DNA of 64,000 nt from Allodiplogaster sudhausi (Eukaryota; Nematoda; Chromadorea; Rhabditida; Diplogasteridae): contig CALZFC010000020.1 of the NCBI GenBank assembly GCA_945643635.1, positions 4,353,501 to 4,417,500 on the forward strand, given 5' to 3'. Shown in pieces: positions 1 through 11,733 of this stretch. Position 1 is the stretch's first letter, and each line of letters opens with the position of its first letter. Position numbers and translations under genes: made by a program. The notes beneath the pieces were generated by a model, which saw only the letters and a program-made list of their open reading frames with translations, was not told the origin of the DNA and ran no database searches.

Positions 1-355
1 CAGTGTGGTGTATAAATTCAAAGAAAATGGACTAGATTTGAAAATTAGCACTTTGGTTACTATCGCACCACCCGATCTTCATGATCTGATTTTTGAACTC
101 GCAGTCATGCCGGCTCAGTGACATCACGAGCTGTGTCATATGGGGTTGCGGTTGTCACTCTCTCTGGGTGTACAACGTGACTGGGACTGAAAAGAACTCT
201 CCGCCCTCGCTCCTGCACTTTCCTTCCTCCCCACGTGGGCCAATCTTTCCGCTGTGTCACCTCAGTGAAAGGGAAAATGCAACATTGTCGTGTTCGCGTT
301 CATTCTGACTTCCATGAGTCCTTGGCCACGGTAACTTGCATCTTTCCTTATTCAG
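1..355. other. 5' flank of the PNPLA8-like gene
   Basis: No gene is recognised here. The segment ends in a pyrimidine-rich acceptor (ttattcag, 348-355) that abuts the ATG at 356, so the 3' part is probably the outron of a trans-spliced transcript. Short ORFs on both strands show no family signal. Confidence 0.4.
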
Positions 356-2996
356 ATGCAGCCTTCGTGCTCGTGTCTCCTCTCTCAACTGACGAGGCCT
401 CCCGTTGCTGCGAGAGTTGCTTTCTTTCAAACCACGCCATCTCCTCGCATTCCGTCTAACGTCCAACACCCCGGCTATCTCGGCTATCTCTCTGGGGCGG
501 TCTCCTCGATCTGGGCAAAGGGCTTGCCATGGACCACGAGTTCGGTAGATGCTCCAGCGGCTCCCACTATCAAAGGGTTTGTCGCTCTGTTCTAACCGAA
601 TATTGATTACTGTATCGTCGTCTGCAGATCTCGTTCGATTCCGCTGAAGATATCGAGAAGAGAAGTGACAGACAGAACACTGACACTGGTGAATCGTCTG
701 CTGAAAGCCGAGTCGACGAGTTCCCGCCTTCTCCGAATCAGCGATCTCTCCGGCCATCTCGTTGCCTTTCCTCCTGCACGGCTGTGTGCTGTTCAGGTGC
801 TTCCTATTCGGTTTGGTTTCTAGCTTTCTCTTCATAATATGCAACTACGTACGTTTTCTCTGAAGCTCTCTTCTTTTTGCCGATCAAATTATGCAAAAGA
901 ATGCTTTCGGGTAATTTCTACGGACAACCATATAAGATATTCTTCCAAATACTCGTATTCTTTTTCTTCATCTACCTCCTCATCTTGATGTGACCACGGA
1001 GAGTTAGCCCAGTACATTTGGGGATGTTAGCCAGCCGTGGCGCGTTGCCAAAATTAGCAGAAAAGTCTTACAGTAGGAAAATATGATAGTATCTCATGCT
1101 TGTATTAAGGGGAATCGTGTTGAGAGCCAAAATATTTAAAATTTTGTTAAGAGAAATTTCTGTTTGGTGCTACAGTAAATTTCTAAGTGAGATTCCCGAA
1201 TGAGGCATACTGTAACACCAAAAAGTTTTCCAAAGGTCGTCTTGACTCCCCGTGGTGACAGGAGCCCCGTTTGATTGCGTATCTTCTGGAAGTGGAGAGA
1301 GAGTGCGCCGAGGCAGCAGTCCGTGCAGAGGCCCGTCTCTGTCTCACTCTCTGCGGCTACATCCCTCCTCCGAAGGGCGCCGGCATCAACCTGCTCACCA
1401 TCGATGGCGGCGGCACTCGAGGCATGATGGGACTCGAGATTCTCGATGCCATTGAGAAGGCCACCGGAGGGAAGAAGGTGGGCCGTGTTGTAGTGATTGT
1501 TTTCTCAAACTTGGATTCTCACCAGGTACATGAACTGTTCGACCACATCGTTGGAGTGAGCACGGGCGCCATCATCGCGGTCTTGCTCGGAGTACAAAAG
1601 AGATCGGTCGAGGATGCGCGCGCGGTCTACATGGACATCTCCAGGAAACTCTTCAGTCAGAACAGACTCGCCGGTGTCTCCGGCCTCTTTCTCCAGCACT
1701 CTTACTACAACACTAAGAAATGGATCGAGATTCTCAAGGAGGTCACAACTCGTTCCCTTTTTATTTATCGAATTGATCGGTCTTTTGAAACTCTTTTCGT
1801 ATTTATATTAGCAGCATTACTTCTGTAAAACGTGAAATGTACGCATTTTTATCATATCGACTGCAGTTGCTTGGCGAGTCTACGATGGCAGATTCAGCCA
1901 AGGACCCTTCCGTGCCCCGACTCAGCCTCATTTCTTCCATTGTTAATCTGCCAACTCTCGAGCCTTTCATCTTCCGTAATTACGAGACACCAGCAGGCCA
2001 TGACTCGCATTACAGAGGTAGCACGGAGTATACCGTTTGGAAGGCTATTCAGGTAACTCGCTTTTGTCAGCTATTAAGCTATTCTAGTTCTAGAAGTCAC
2101 ATAGAATCCCTTGGAACCGTATTAAAAAAAGTTTGTGTTGAGGCATCAGCCGCTGCTCCGGGATACTTTGAAGAAGTGGTTCTCGAGAAAGGAGTTCTTT
2201 TACAAGACGGAGGCGTTCTTGCCAACAACCCAACTGCTCTTGGAGTGCACGAGGCGAGGAGTCTCTGGCCGGACGAGCCGATCTCTTGTCTCGTCTCGGT
2301 TGGCAATGGCCGAACTGTTAGTTCTTTTCTTATTGATTCGTTGTTTTAAGGATGTTTTTTTTTAAGGAATGCGACCTCGAGCCGACTCCGCTCTACGAAG
2401 CGAGTCGTACACATCACAAACTACTCAAGATCATCGACAGCGCCACCGACACGGAAGTGAGTTGAGCCGATCTTATCTGATCTTATCTTCACAGCACACA
2501 CATTTGTGCACCTGTTCTTGCCTGGATTGCCCTTTTGGAACTACAATTAGTAATGTCAGTAATTATCATTAACATGTTATCACCCTCCTCCAACAGGCTG
2601 TCCACATTGCGATGCACGACTTGTTGAACGAGAAGGTTTACTTTCGCTTGAATCCCTACATGAGTCATCCTTATGGCCTGGATGAAATCGACCCATCAAG
2701 GTGACGGTTTTCTCATCTTCAATAGAGCTCCCTTTCTGCCGGAAGAATTATAACGTTTCTCTTGTATCACATACAGTTCTTTCTTGTTACATTTAATAAC
2801 ATTTTAACTCCATCGAATTAGTGATTTATTAAGGCTAGATCAGATGCACGCGGATGCTAAGCTGTACGTGAGGAGAAACAAGGGAAAGCTTGACCTGGCA
2901 GCAGCTCAATTGACCAAGTCTCCCAGTGTTTCTCAGAGAGTTGTACGATCCTACAACGAAATGCGACATCGAAATGGCTGGTACGCTCCTCCGTAA
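356..2996 (+). CDS. PNPLA8: Calcium-independent phospholipase A2-gamma-like, patatin domain (PNPLA8 homologue)
   Basis: Nine exons join in frame: 356-576, 628-796, 1262-1477, 1526-1741, 1867-2052, 2143-2316, 2367-2456, 2597-2700, 2822-2996 (516 aa). The N-terminus is rich in Arg/Ser/Thr and poor in acids, consistent with a mitochondrial presequence. A helical region with LLRISDLSGHL follows, as in PNPLA8. The patatin domain has all catalytic parts: oxyanion loop DGGGTRG, nucleophile motif GVSTG, and the Asp in LLQDGGVLANNP. The family hydrolyses phospholipid acyl esters in mitochondrial and peroxisomal membranes. The C-terminus ends RHRNGWYAPP. The ATG directly follows ttattcag, an expected spliced-leader acceptor. 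Gene identity is firm; the first exon is the least certain part. Confidence 0.9.
1110..1222. repeat. Small inverted repeat in PNPLA8 intron 2
   Basis: The 15-mer at 1163-1177 (tttggtgctacagta) is matched in reverse complement at 1208-1222 with one mismatch. An outer pair (ggggaatc near 1110 and gattccc near 1191) may extend it. It is probably a short non-autonomous element and carries no coding signal. Confidence 0.55.
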
Positions 2997-3511
2997 CCCA
3001 CATAACATTGTTATACGAACAGCCCGTTTTGTCTTTCTGCCCCTTAGCTTGCCAAATTTAAATAGCTACTCGCTTTATATCGTATACATACCAGTGCCAC
3101 CTCAGTCAGCCTTTCTCGAACGAGTAACCTGTAGTATTGTACTTGATGTATGACATCTATCTGTGTATTATTTCAGAGTTAATTTGATAACGAAAACTGT
3201 ATAAAGCACATCAGTGGACAGCAGTTTATTGGCATCATAACTAAATGGAATAGCTAGTGTTGAGAATAGTGCATTTGACTCACTTATTGATCATAGATTC
3301 TAAAAGGGTGAGGATGAAAGTATGCCGTTGCACAATAACCGTGTAAGAGTTGAAAAACACTGTGAACTCTGGATGGCCGAAATTGGTGAGACTGCTGTAC
3401 TGTAAGAAATAGTAATATTCTAATTGAAGGTCGCGGTACTTATGTAGTCTGTCGAAGCAATGTCCAGAGGGTTGTGTAGTTTGTTGCCTCGCAGAGACAC
3501 GAAGTTGGTAT

Positions 3512-4309
3512 CGCTGACAAGGGAAGTCTTTCGACGGGGTGTGGCAAACCATAACAATTTATACATCATTCGAAAGCTCTCAACGAGCTGATAACGTATT
3601 TGATGTTTATAGCTGCAGAAGAGATTCTTTTTCGCCGAAATTGCAGGAAAAATACCCTAAAATTAACATTTGCACGATATGTGATAGCTTTATGGACTCT
3701 AAAACTAATGTTTACGTAACAGTAGGCCATATAATAATTAATAACTTCATTTCTGATGACTTTTGGGAAAAAAAATCTTTTAGGCCATTTTTCACCAAAG
3801 GGGTCCCCCTTTGGTGAAAAATGGACTGTTTTGTATGGAGAAAAATAAATTTTTTCTTAAGAGATTTTTGAGTTTTAAGCCACTAATTACTCTTTTTCAA
3901 GCCGTTTTTAACATGAAAAATTATAGTTCACATATTAAATCACGCTGTAAAATTTTCATATTCTCAAAAAGTCCATCTATCTCAAAAACTTCCATGTTTT
4001 TGCCTTAAACAACTGCGGATGTATTATTTCTATTTGAATCTTGTTTCTCTGTAAGAGCAAGTCGCTTACATTCCGCATAAAAAAATCCCGTTCGATTTCT
4101 TAACTTTTGCGGCTGCAGGCGCCTGGTCTGGAAGGGGACTCTACAAGCCAGGGCCCTTCCAGACCCAGGTACGCCTGTGCTTCGGTTTTTCTAGCGCTCT
4201 CTTCTGCAGCTATAAACATCAAATACGTTATCAGCTCGTTGAGAGCTTTCGAATGATGTATAATATGTTGTGTTTTGCCACACCCCGCCGAAAGACTTCC
4301 CTTGTGAGC
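3512..4309. repeat. Foldback element with ~112-bp inverted arms
   Basis: The left arm, 3512-3623, is repeated in reverse complement at 4198-4309 with only about six differences. Both contain the core gaaagctctcaacgagctg. The ~570-bp interior has no convincing ORF and contains the palindrome at 3785-3824 and a hairpin near 4125-4175. The structure resembles a non-autonomous DNA transposon or MITE between PNPLA8 and CPT2. Flanking target-site duplications were not identified. Apart from this element, 2997-4504 shows no gene. Confidence 0.75.
3785..3824. repeat. Perfect 19-bp palindrome, 2-nt spacer
   Basis: Arms 3785-3803 and 3806-3824 are exact reverse complements (ccatttttcaccaaagggg) separated by TC. 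It lies inside the foldback element. Confidence 0.9.
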
Positions 4310-4504
4310 GTTGATTTCGAACGTTTTTCTATTCGGCTGATTTTTTAGTTGCGCGTGCAATGCATTCGCTTGATTGGTTCTGAAGATTGTTCGTTGGAGT
4401 GTGCTCTAGCTTGGCCTTTTTATGCCAAGAGTACCAAATACCAGTTCTGTCTTTTATGATTGCTGTTGGAGTTTGCTCATATTATACTCATTCATCCTTT
4501 GAGA

Positions 4505-7500
4505 ATGTTGTCGCGTGCCCAGCCAGCGACTCGTGTCATCGGCGCTTTTCAACAGGCCCCGCTGAGGCAGTATGTTCTTGTATAATCTTTTTCATCCTGT
4601 TCCAGATATCTTGATGGTTTTTTTTACCATATCTTTTCAGCAAGCATTCTCTAGCGGGTGACGACTACCAATTCCTGCACAAGAGCGAGATCCCCTCGTA
4701 TCACTTCCAGAAGAGCCTTCGTCGACTGCCCATCCCCAAGCTTCCCGACTCCTGCAATGTTGGTGCTTTCATCTGGCGTTCTTGGTGTTGCTGAAGTTGT
4801 GAAGTCACATTTCTTTAGAGATATCTGGCCGCAGCGAAAGTCGTGCTCTCTCCGGAGCAGTTCAGCCAGGCGGAACGTCTAGTTCGTGACTTTGAGAAGA
4901 CTGAGGGACCAGGTGGGTCTTGTCGCTATTTATTTTATCTTTTATTTTCTTATTCTCGGTGCTTTAATCACTATTTTTATTTTCTTAATAAGCTGATTGG
5001 TTTGATTGCATTTGCAGTGCTCCAAGCTGCGCTGCTCGATTATGACAAGGCTCACAAGAGCACGTCTTATATCTCTGAGACATGGTTCGACATCTATCTC
5101 AGAGCGCGTGTCCCTCTTCCAGTCAATTACAATCCCTTTCTCATGTACGCTCCCGACCCGAACTCCAAGTACAATAATCAGGTTGATTCTCAAGCATTTC
5201 GTTTCTATATATGAACTGAGTTATTGTGAGTTTAGCTGGCTCGCGCCACCAATCTTGTCATCTCCTTCGCGCGTATAAAACGAGCTCTCGATGCTGAAGT
5301 TATCGCGCCCGAAGTCTTTCATCTGAATCCGGAGAAATCGGACACCCAGCTCTTTAGGAATGTTTGCAGGTTCGTTCTCTTTACAGTGATTTTCATAAGC
5401 TTCTTTATTGTCTGGAATGTCATTGCCATCAATCGATGATGTATGCCTTCGTAGACGTACTAAACATGCTTTCTCAAGTTTACTTTGATTCCTCTTGTTG
5501 CCTAAATACTTTAAAGAAGCGTAATATTTTGAAAGTATCATATTGCAAATGTAGAATTGCTTCAAAATTATATGAAAATACAATAAATCCTCCTGTACTG
5601 CGTAATCATGTTCACCTCACATTCATTTGATGCAGTTCATCGAACAGAGGTTTTTTAGGCTTCTTCCTCCAAGTCTTTCGTGGTTTGGCGCTGTTGCTTT
5701 CAAGGCCTTCCCTCTGGATATGAGCCAGTACAAGTGCGTATAGATGTTTCTTTTTTATTTCTTATCCTGTTTCCGTTTATCATCTATTCACCTAGCCCTT
5801 TTTAATTTTTTTTCTCTCTCACTTATCTATTTCATTATTTTCCTAGGTCACTGTTCAATGGAACTCGCATCCCCAAGAGGGAAAAGGATGTTCTTTACTA
5901 CGATCCTACACAGAAGCACTTTGTTGCTATGCACAAGGGGCGTTTCTTCGCGGTCCGCTTATTCGATGACAACGGTACTTTGTTATTCAATTCATTTCTT
6001 AAGTCAATATTAAAACTTCAATTTGTGCTTTAGAATTTGGTACTATTTCGGTATTCCTGCCCCAAGACCCCAAATTTTTTCATAAAATTTTTTCTTCTGA
6101 AACTTGCCCCAGAGGGGCTATTTGATGCGAGGAAACCGAATCTGAAGTCCGTTTTGACGAATTCCGCCGATTTCGAAAGTTACGGTAGGTTTACGGTATA
6201 TGACGAATGTCATCCAAATTGCCTAGAAACCTCTTCTAGGGGGTTATTTGATGCGAGAAAGTCGAATATGAGGTTCGCTCTGCTTGATTTAGTCATTTTC
6301 GAAAGTTACGGTATGTGTACTGTAGCATGCTTGAGGGAGACTGAATTTTTAATGGGCCATTAACAACAGATTTGCAAGTAACAATTAAGTGATTGAGAAA
6401 AAACAACAAAACCACTCCTAGCAAGGATAGAGCTCGGCAATCTGATCCCAGAGATTGAATAATACCTCACAAGGGCTGCCAAATTGCTTGCGCCAGAGGA
6501 AGTCCGCCAGGTAGTACATCCTCGAATATCAATCACCGTGCCATATCTCTCGGGCATGGCACTGTACACTTCCCGTAACTTTCGAAAATGACTAAATCAA
6601 GCAGAGCGAACCTCATATTCGACTTTCTCGCATCAAATAACCCCCTAGAAGAGGTTTCTAGCCAATTTAGACGACATTCGTCATATACGGTAAACCTACC
6701 GTAATTTTCGAAATCGGCGGAATCCGTCAAAACGGACTTCAGATTCGGTTTTCTCGCATCAAATAGCCCCTCTGGGGCAAGTTTCAGAAGAAAATTTTTT
6801 TGAAAAAATTTGGGGTCTTGGTCCAGGAATACCGACACCAAGAATTTTATCGATTTGAAAAAGTGAAGTTGCAAATAGTATTGCAGATAAAATACTGCCG
6901 GCGGAGCAGGTGCAAGCTTCGATTGACTGGGTCCTTCAGCAGCCCCCTCTGTCGGGAGGAGCTGAAGAAGCTGTCGGTTCTCTCACTTCCCTCGAGAGAA
7001 ATGCATGGGCCGATCTGAGGAAGCAGCTCGAGGACGAAGGGAATTCTGGCTCTCTCAGGTCTTTTATTTTCTTTCTCCTTCGAGCATTCCGTTTATATCT
7101 TGTTTTTCATTGATTATTTAAATTTTAGATCGGAATATTCGTGAGCTTCTTATACTAATGTTCTGTAAAATGTTATAATGTTAAATCTTTGTGTGATCAG
7201 GAAGATTGATTTGTGTGATCAGGAAGATTGACGGTGCTCTCTTCGCTCTGTGCTTGGATGATCTCAAGACAGAAGACCATACAAGGTTCGTTTGTCTTCG
7301 GGTTTCTTTCTTGACTCTACTTTCTTTGTGTTCCAGTTTCTAGTTCAAACGCAAATACTGGGTTGATGCTTTTGTTATCCATGATATTCTATTGAGATAC
7401 TGTAATGTGAGCACTTCAGATTGACTCAGAGCCTTCTCGTTGGAGATGATGCATCGAATCGGTGGTTTGACAAGTGCTTCCAGCTGATTGTTGATGGTGA

Positions 7501-8636
7501 GCAACTTTGTGTGCGCTTGTCTATATTCTACGTTAAACAAAACATGTATTATACACCGAATTCTTCTAATTGTGTTATGTGTTACAAACTGAAGAGTGAG
7601 TTTAAGGCAACGGCATGGCAACTCTGAACTTCGAGCATTCGTGGGGAGACGGAGTGGCCGTGCTTAGGCTGCTTGTGGAGTCGCTCAAGGATACGAACAA
7701 ACATCACTTTGTCGATCCCGACGGAGCAGTTCAACCGGTCACCCAAGGGGATGTTCAAGAGATCAGTACGTCTAATCACGCGAATTTCATCATTCTTATA
7801 TTTAAAATCTCTTAAAAACTGATTTATATATTTTTATTATTTTGCTTTATATTTTTCGCTGAAGATTTTTAGTAATTAAGTTAAACAGCCAAGACAATAA
7901 TTCTTTCCAGAGTTCTCCCTGAGCCAGTCGATGAAGTCTGCGATCACTGACGCACAAGCAAAGCACGTGTCCGTGAATTCGGATCTGGACTTTGCTCCGA
8001 TACAGTACTCCTCGCTGAACCGAGATTCCATCAAGAAGCACAAAATCTCGCCAGACTCCTTTGTGCAGCTCGCCATTCAGGTTTTGGTCCCGTTTTTAAA
8101 GTTTTTTTTTCATTTCAAGAGACAAGGCACTTATGTGAAGCATATAGTACGGTAAAAATGTTGAGATAAAAAGTATACGGTTGTAGATCGCGTATTACTC
8201 GCTGTACAAGGAGTTTGCTCCGACCTACGAGTCATGCAGCACGGCCGCATTCCTGAAGGGAAGGACAGAGTGCATCAGGTCGGCTCACTTCCTAACGGCT
8301 GCCATCCTCAACCATCCTCGTTGCGACCGCTTGTTCTCTCTCTCTCTCTCTCTCTCTCAAGATTCTCTTTCTTGGCTTTCCTTTTTCCGTCTTCTTCTCT
8401 CTCCTACTACCACATACTCTTCAATCACCCCCCTCTCTCTCTCTTCTCTCTTTATCTCTGTTTCCTCTTACTTCAGGTCAGCAACAGCGGCAACGCAGGA
8501 GGCAACTCTTGCAGTGGTGAATGGCACGACAACCGACATTTTCCCTCTCCTCCAACAGTGCTCAAACGTCCACTCGCAGTTGGTCAAGGAGGGCTCAATG
8601 GGTAGGTTTTGTTTCTTTTATTAATTTATTCTTCAA

Positions 8637-8667
<31 letters not shown>

Positions 8668-9130
8668 TCTCGTTTTCGCATCACATGCGTGTTGAAAATT
8701 TGAATTTTTAAAACAGATGATATCTTCAGGTCAGGGTTTCGATCGTCATATTCTGGGACTCAAGATCACTGCTGAGCGTCTCGGAAAAACTCCCCATGAG
8801 GTCATTCACGATGCGTCTTATCTTTTATCTCTCCTTTCTTGCAGTAAATCTTGAGACATTTAACATGGTCGTTGCTTGCATTACAGTATCCTTTTAATTT
8901 GCAGTTCTTCTCTTCTGAGGCTCACAATCGAATGGGTCATTTCATCCTCTCCACATCGACGCTCTCCTCGGATGCCACTGCCTTTGGTGGTTTCGGCCCA
9001 GTGGTCGGAGATGGATTCGGCATTGGATATGACATCGTCCCCAGCAGACTCGGCGCAGTCATCACTTCTTACAAGGTTGCCATTTACTTATTATTATGGC
9101 TATGGCTTATCACTTGAATCTGGCCATCTG

Positions 9131-9220
<90 letters not shown>

Positions 9221-9351
9221 TTCTTCTCCTTGCTCTCGCCTTGAATTCGAGCGTGATATTATAGAGCAAGCGAAGCGCATCTGCCTTCGCGTCTGCCTTG
9301 GAGAAGTCGCTGGACCAGCTGAAGACTGTGCTTGACAAGAAGAGTTCGTAG
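4505..9351 (+). CDS. CPT2: Carnitine O-palmitoyltransferase 2, mitochondrial
   Basis: Seventeen exons: 4505-4569, 4641-4758, 4819-4912, 5018-5181, 5236-5361, 5648-5733, 5847-5974, 6887-7058, 7223-7285, 7420-7496, 7607-7765, 7911-8080, 8187-8278, 8477-8601, 8730-8800, 8905-9075, 9265-9351. They give 655 aa, close to the ~658 aa of vertebrate CPT2. The enzyme reforms long-chain acyl-CoA from acylcarnitine on the matrix side of the inner membrane for beta-oxidation. The N-terminus (MLSRAQPATRVIG) is a mitochondrial presequence. Family landmarks are DIYLRARVPL, ATNLVISF, the catalytic His in FEHSWGDGVAV, and the C-terminal STSTLSSDA and GFGPVVGDGFGIGY blocks. The 5236-5361/5648-5733 junction uses a weak donor (AAT|GTTTGC) chosen by alignment and could shift by a few codons. 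The intron before 6887 holds a foldback element. Confidence 0.93.
6049..6835. repeat. Foldback element with ~272-bp arms in a CPT2 intron
   Basis: The arms 6049-6320 and 6564-6835 are near-identical inverted copies around a ~240-bp centre. Each arm also contains two direct sub-repeats (tatttgatgcgag ... gttacggta). There is no ORF beyond mirrored reading frames. A related fragment lies in the first U2AF1 intron. Confidence 0.85.
7188..7231 (+). repeat. 22-bp tandem duplication of a CPT2 3' splice site
   Basis: The unit tttgtgtgatcaggaagatt(ga) occurs twice in a row (7188-7209, 7210-7231), so the acceptor tgatcag|GAAGATTGA is duplicated. Use of the upstream acceptor would hit an in-frame TGA within ten codons. 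Only the downstream one (exon from 7223) keeps CPT2 open. Confidence 0.85.
9132..9219. repeat. Long (CT)n microsatellite in the last CPT2 intron
   Basis: A near-pure CT tract of almost 90 nt upstream of the final CPT2 acceptor. Shorter CT or GA tracts occur at 8335-8357, 8637-8662, 12437-12484, 12836-12885, 18150-18181, 38147-38176, 40430-40505, 46078-46115, 52756-52790, 53140-53165, 55225-55300, 57360-57391 and 60140-60190. They generate false ORFs rich in Ser-Leu or Arg-Glu. Confidence 0.9.
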
Positions 9352-9597
9352 AGTTCAGAAGATTGCGTAGTACCAAGTAGAGAATACCGTACCACTTCTC
9401 TACCCGCTGTCGCCCTTTCTTTGCCCCTCGGAACGTGTATAATTGTATGTATTATGTAGAGAGATGACATATATGTATTTATTATAGAATTTGTAATTGA
9501 TTCTTCTCTTATTTACAAGTTGTCTTAAGATAGACATGACATCTTTTACGAGAAGCTTTTTTATGGACTCGGTTATCTCGTTGTTCTGAATTCGGGA

Positions 9598-9603
9598 AAT
9601 AAA
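9598..9603 (+). terminator. CPT2 poly(A) signal AATAAA
   Basis: AATAAA 247 nt after the CPT2 stop and about 100 nt before the PEX14 start, a spacing typical of nematode operons. Confidence 0.6.
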
Positions 9604-9704
9604 AGTATCTTGATTAATAGAGTCACAATGATAATTGATTGGTGTTGGTAGCCATTAAGTTTATCTCAAGGATTAGAATTGTTCGAGACAATGGCTACGG
9701 TAAA

Positions 9705-11083
9705 ATGAAGATGGAGGATCTGCGGCCGCAGATGGTGGAGGCGGCACGCAAGTTTATCATCACTCCGAAGGTTTCGTTTGTTCTAGTCTTTTCTTGCTTC
9801 CCATCTCTCGTCCCAATCCTTGCCCCCAGTCTTGGAGGACTCTACAGCTTTCCTCATTTTCGTCCTTGCCTTCGTTTCCTGTAGTCCTCTCGCAATTGTA
9901 TCCTTTCGTTGAGGTGCGTGAGTCTTCCGTAGAGGAGCAGAACAAGTTTCTGCTGTCGAAGGGAGTGACGGAAGCGGAGATTGACGAGGCCCGCCGCTCT
10001 CTGCCTCCAGAAGGCACGGTCGAAGCTGCGTATGCGCAGCACCAGTACGCTCCCCCCGGGGCATACTATCCACCACCACCTCAGGTTAAAAAGGAAAATG
10101 CGAGGGGGAGAAAGAAAGAGCAGATAGAAGAAGAGGGTGAAGGGTGAGAAAGAGTGCGAGAGATTCCATAACATTCCTTTCCAGCCACAGAATAGCGCGA
10201 TCGCCATGGCCCAATCCGCCGTGGTCTTAGGCACTGCAGCCTACGCCGGGTATCGCTTCGTCCGATCGTGGGTCCTGCCGCGATTCTTCGACATCCCAGA
10301 CCCCGCAGCTGAAGAGGCCAGGCAGCTTCAGGTTGGCCGAGCTTCTTTCTCCCCCTCGAGACCCGTTAACCGTGCACTCTCTCCATTACAGCAACAAGTG
10401 ACCGACCTGCAGAACTCGATCAAGTTCGTCATCGACTCGATGAGCCAGAGCAGCCGACTGCTCACCGAGCAGCAGAATCAGGTATTTAGTCTGCAAACGA
10501 TTTTTGCAAACTAAAAGTAAGTGAGTTATATTTAATTTTCTTGTTGAAATAGTCCCGATCCCTGGTGCAAGTGACCCCTCGCAGGTCTCGCAAGCCCTCC
10601 AATCTCTCTACTCCCGTGACATCGACGTCCGCCGCATGGAGAACGGCATCTCCACCATCCGCTCTCTCCTCCTCAGCCAACACCAGTTCGCGGCTCCCGT
10701 GGCTACTCAAGGAATCCCCGATTGGCAGCGAGGGGGCATTCCGACCAAGGAGAAGGACGACTCCAGAGATGTCAGTTTGGATCTCTCTCTATCTTTTGGT
10801 CTCATAAGACGTATCCGAGTCTTTTTCACACTCTTGACCTATGAATAATCATTCTACGATAACTGCACTTATTTACCTTGCCAGGGCTATATTAAGGCCG
10901 ATTTTTCCATTATTGTATAATTGCTTCCCCATGGACATTGTTCTTCTTTCAGCAATCGAAATGTCGACGAATTATGTTCATTTGCAGGGTTTCACGACTC
11001 CTCCGACGAACTTTGACAAGCAAGACTTTCAAGAGGAGGATGTGGACGTGGCACCGAATGGCTCTGTCGACCATGTTCACTGA
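9705..11083 (+). CDS. PEX14: Peroxisomal membrane docking protein PEX14
   Basis: Six exons (9705-9770, 9914-10084, 10185-10331, 10392-10481, 10585-10770, 10988-11083) give 251 aa. The N-terminal ~60 residues match the PEX5-binding domain (MVEAARKFI ... KFLLSKGVTEAEIDEA). A Pro/Tyr-rich linker, a moderately hydrophobic segment (VVLGTAAYAGYRFVRSWVL), a coiled coil (VTDLQNSIKFVIDSM ... LLTEQQ) and a polar tail follow. PEX14 docks cargo-loaded PEX5 at the peroxisome membrane. The start is the first ATG in frame with the domain; an upstream ATG at 9691 opens only a five-codon ORF. The fifth exon starts at gcag|GTCTCG, which keeps the coiled coil in frame. The gene follows CPT2 on the same strand after 353 nt. 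Confidence 0.82.
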
Positions 11084-11287
11084 GAATCTATTTCTCATTC
11101 GCGATTCTTTTTTATGCTTGCCTCCGTTTCCCCTTTTTTTTCGCCACTCGCTTTCGCTCGACATTCGCTCCGATTCCCAGATCCTTTCTATTTTTCCTAT
11201 ATCTCCCTCCAACTCTCCATCTTGTTCTCCCTTTTCCTCTCTCTTTCTCTTTCTCTCTTTGTCGTTTTTCTCTTTCCCACTCTCCTT

Positions 11288-11345
11288 TTCTTTAATATGC
11301 ACACTCGTACTCGTCTCGACGAGTACGAGTGTGAATATTAAAGAA
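11288..11345. repeat. 58-nt near-perfect palindrome downstream of PEX14
   Basis: Arms 11288-11315 and 11318-11345 are reverse complements over 28 bp with one mismatch, separated only by TC. It lies 205 nt after the PEX14 stop and would form a very stable hairpin in the 3' region of the transcript. Otherwise 11084-11733 shows only CT-rich sequence. Confidence 0.9.
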
Positions 11346-11733
11346 AATATATTCACATTCGTTGTTTTATATGATCGTGCCTTACATACATTTAGCCAAA
11401 TGCATTACTTCAGATTACCAAATCCATGTTCCAGACATGCTTTTAAAACTAGTTTTAGACATTGAATTTGTGTCAGTTTGGATCCTAGGTCTCCGAAAGA
11501 GATTTCTTATATATCCCCTTCCTGCTCATTAACATCAGGCCATTCCTCACACGTTCCATACATTCCTTTCTCATCTTGTCTTCCTCTCATTCCTGACATT
11601 GCTCACATCTTCGTTACATTTCATGTCGTTAATGCTCTCGGTATATACTTTCGCGCTCTAATTGTGATATTTCCTTTTCTCAAAGTGAATAATAATTAGA
11701 ATAAAATATTTCAGGAGAAGGAGCCAGAGAAGG

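Noticed and set aside
257..844. 195-codon minus-strand ORF
   Set aside because: It mirrors the first two PNPLA8 exons, which have splice context and family similarity on the plus strand.
9084..9470. ORFs of Ser-Leu or Arg-Glu repeats here and at other CT/GA tracts
   Set aside because: They are translations of microsatellites within introns or spacers.
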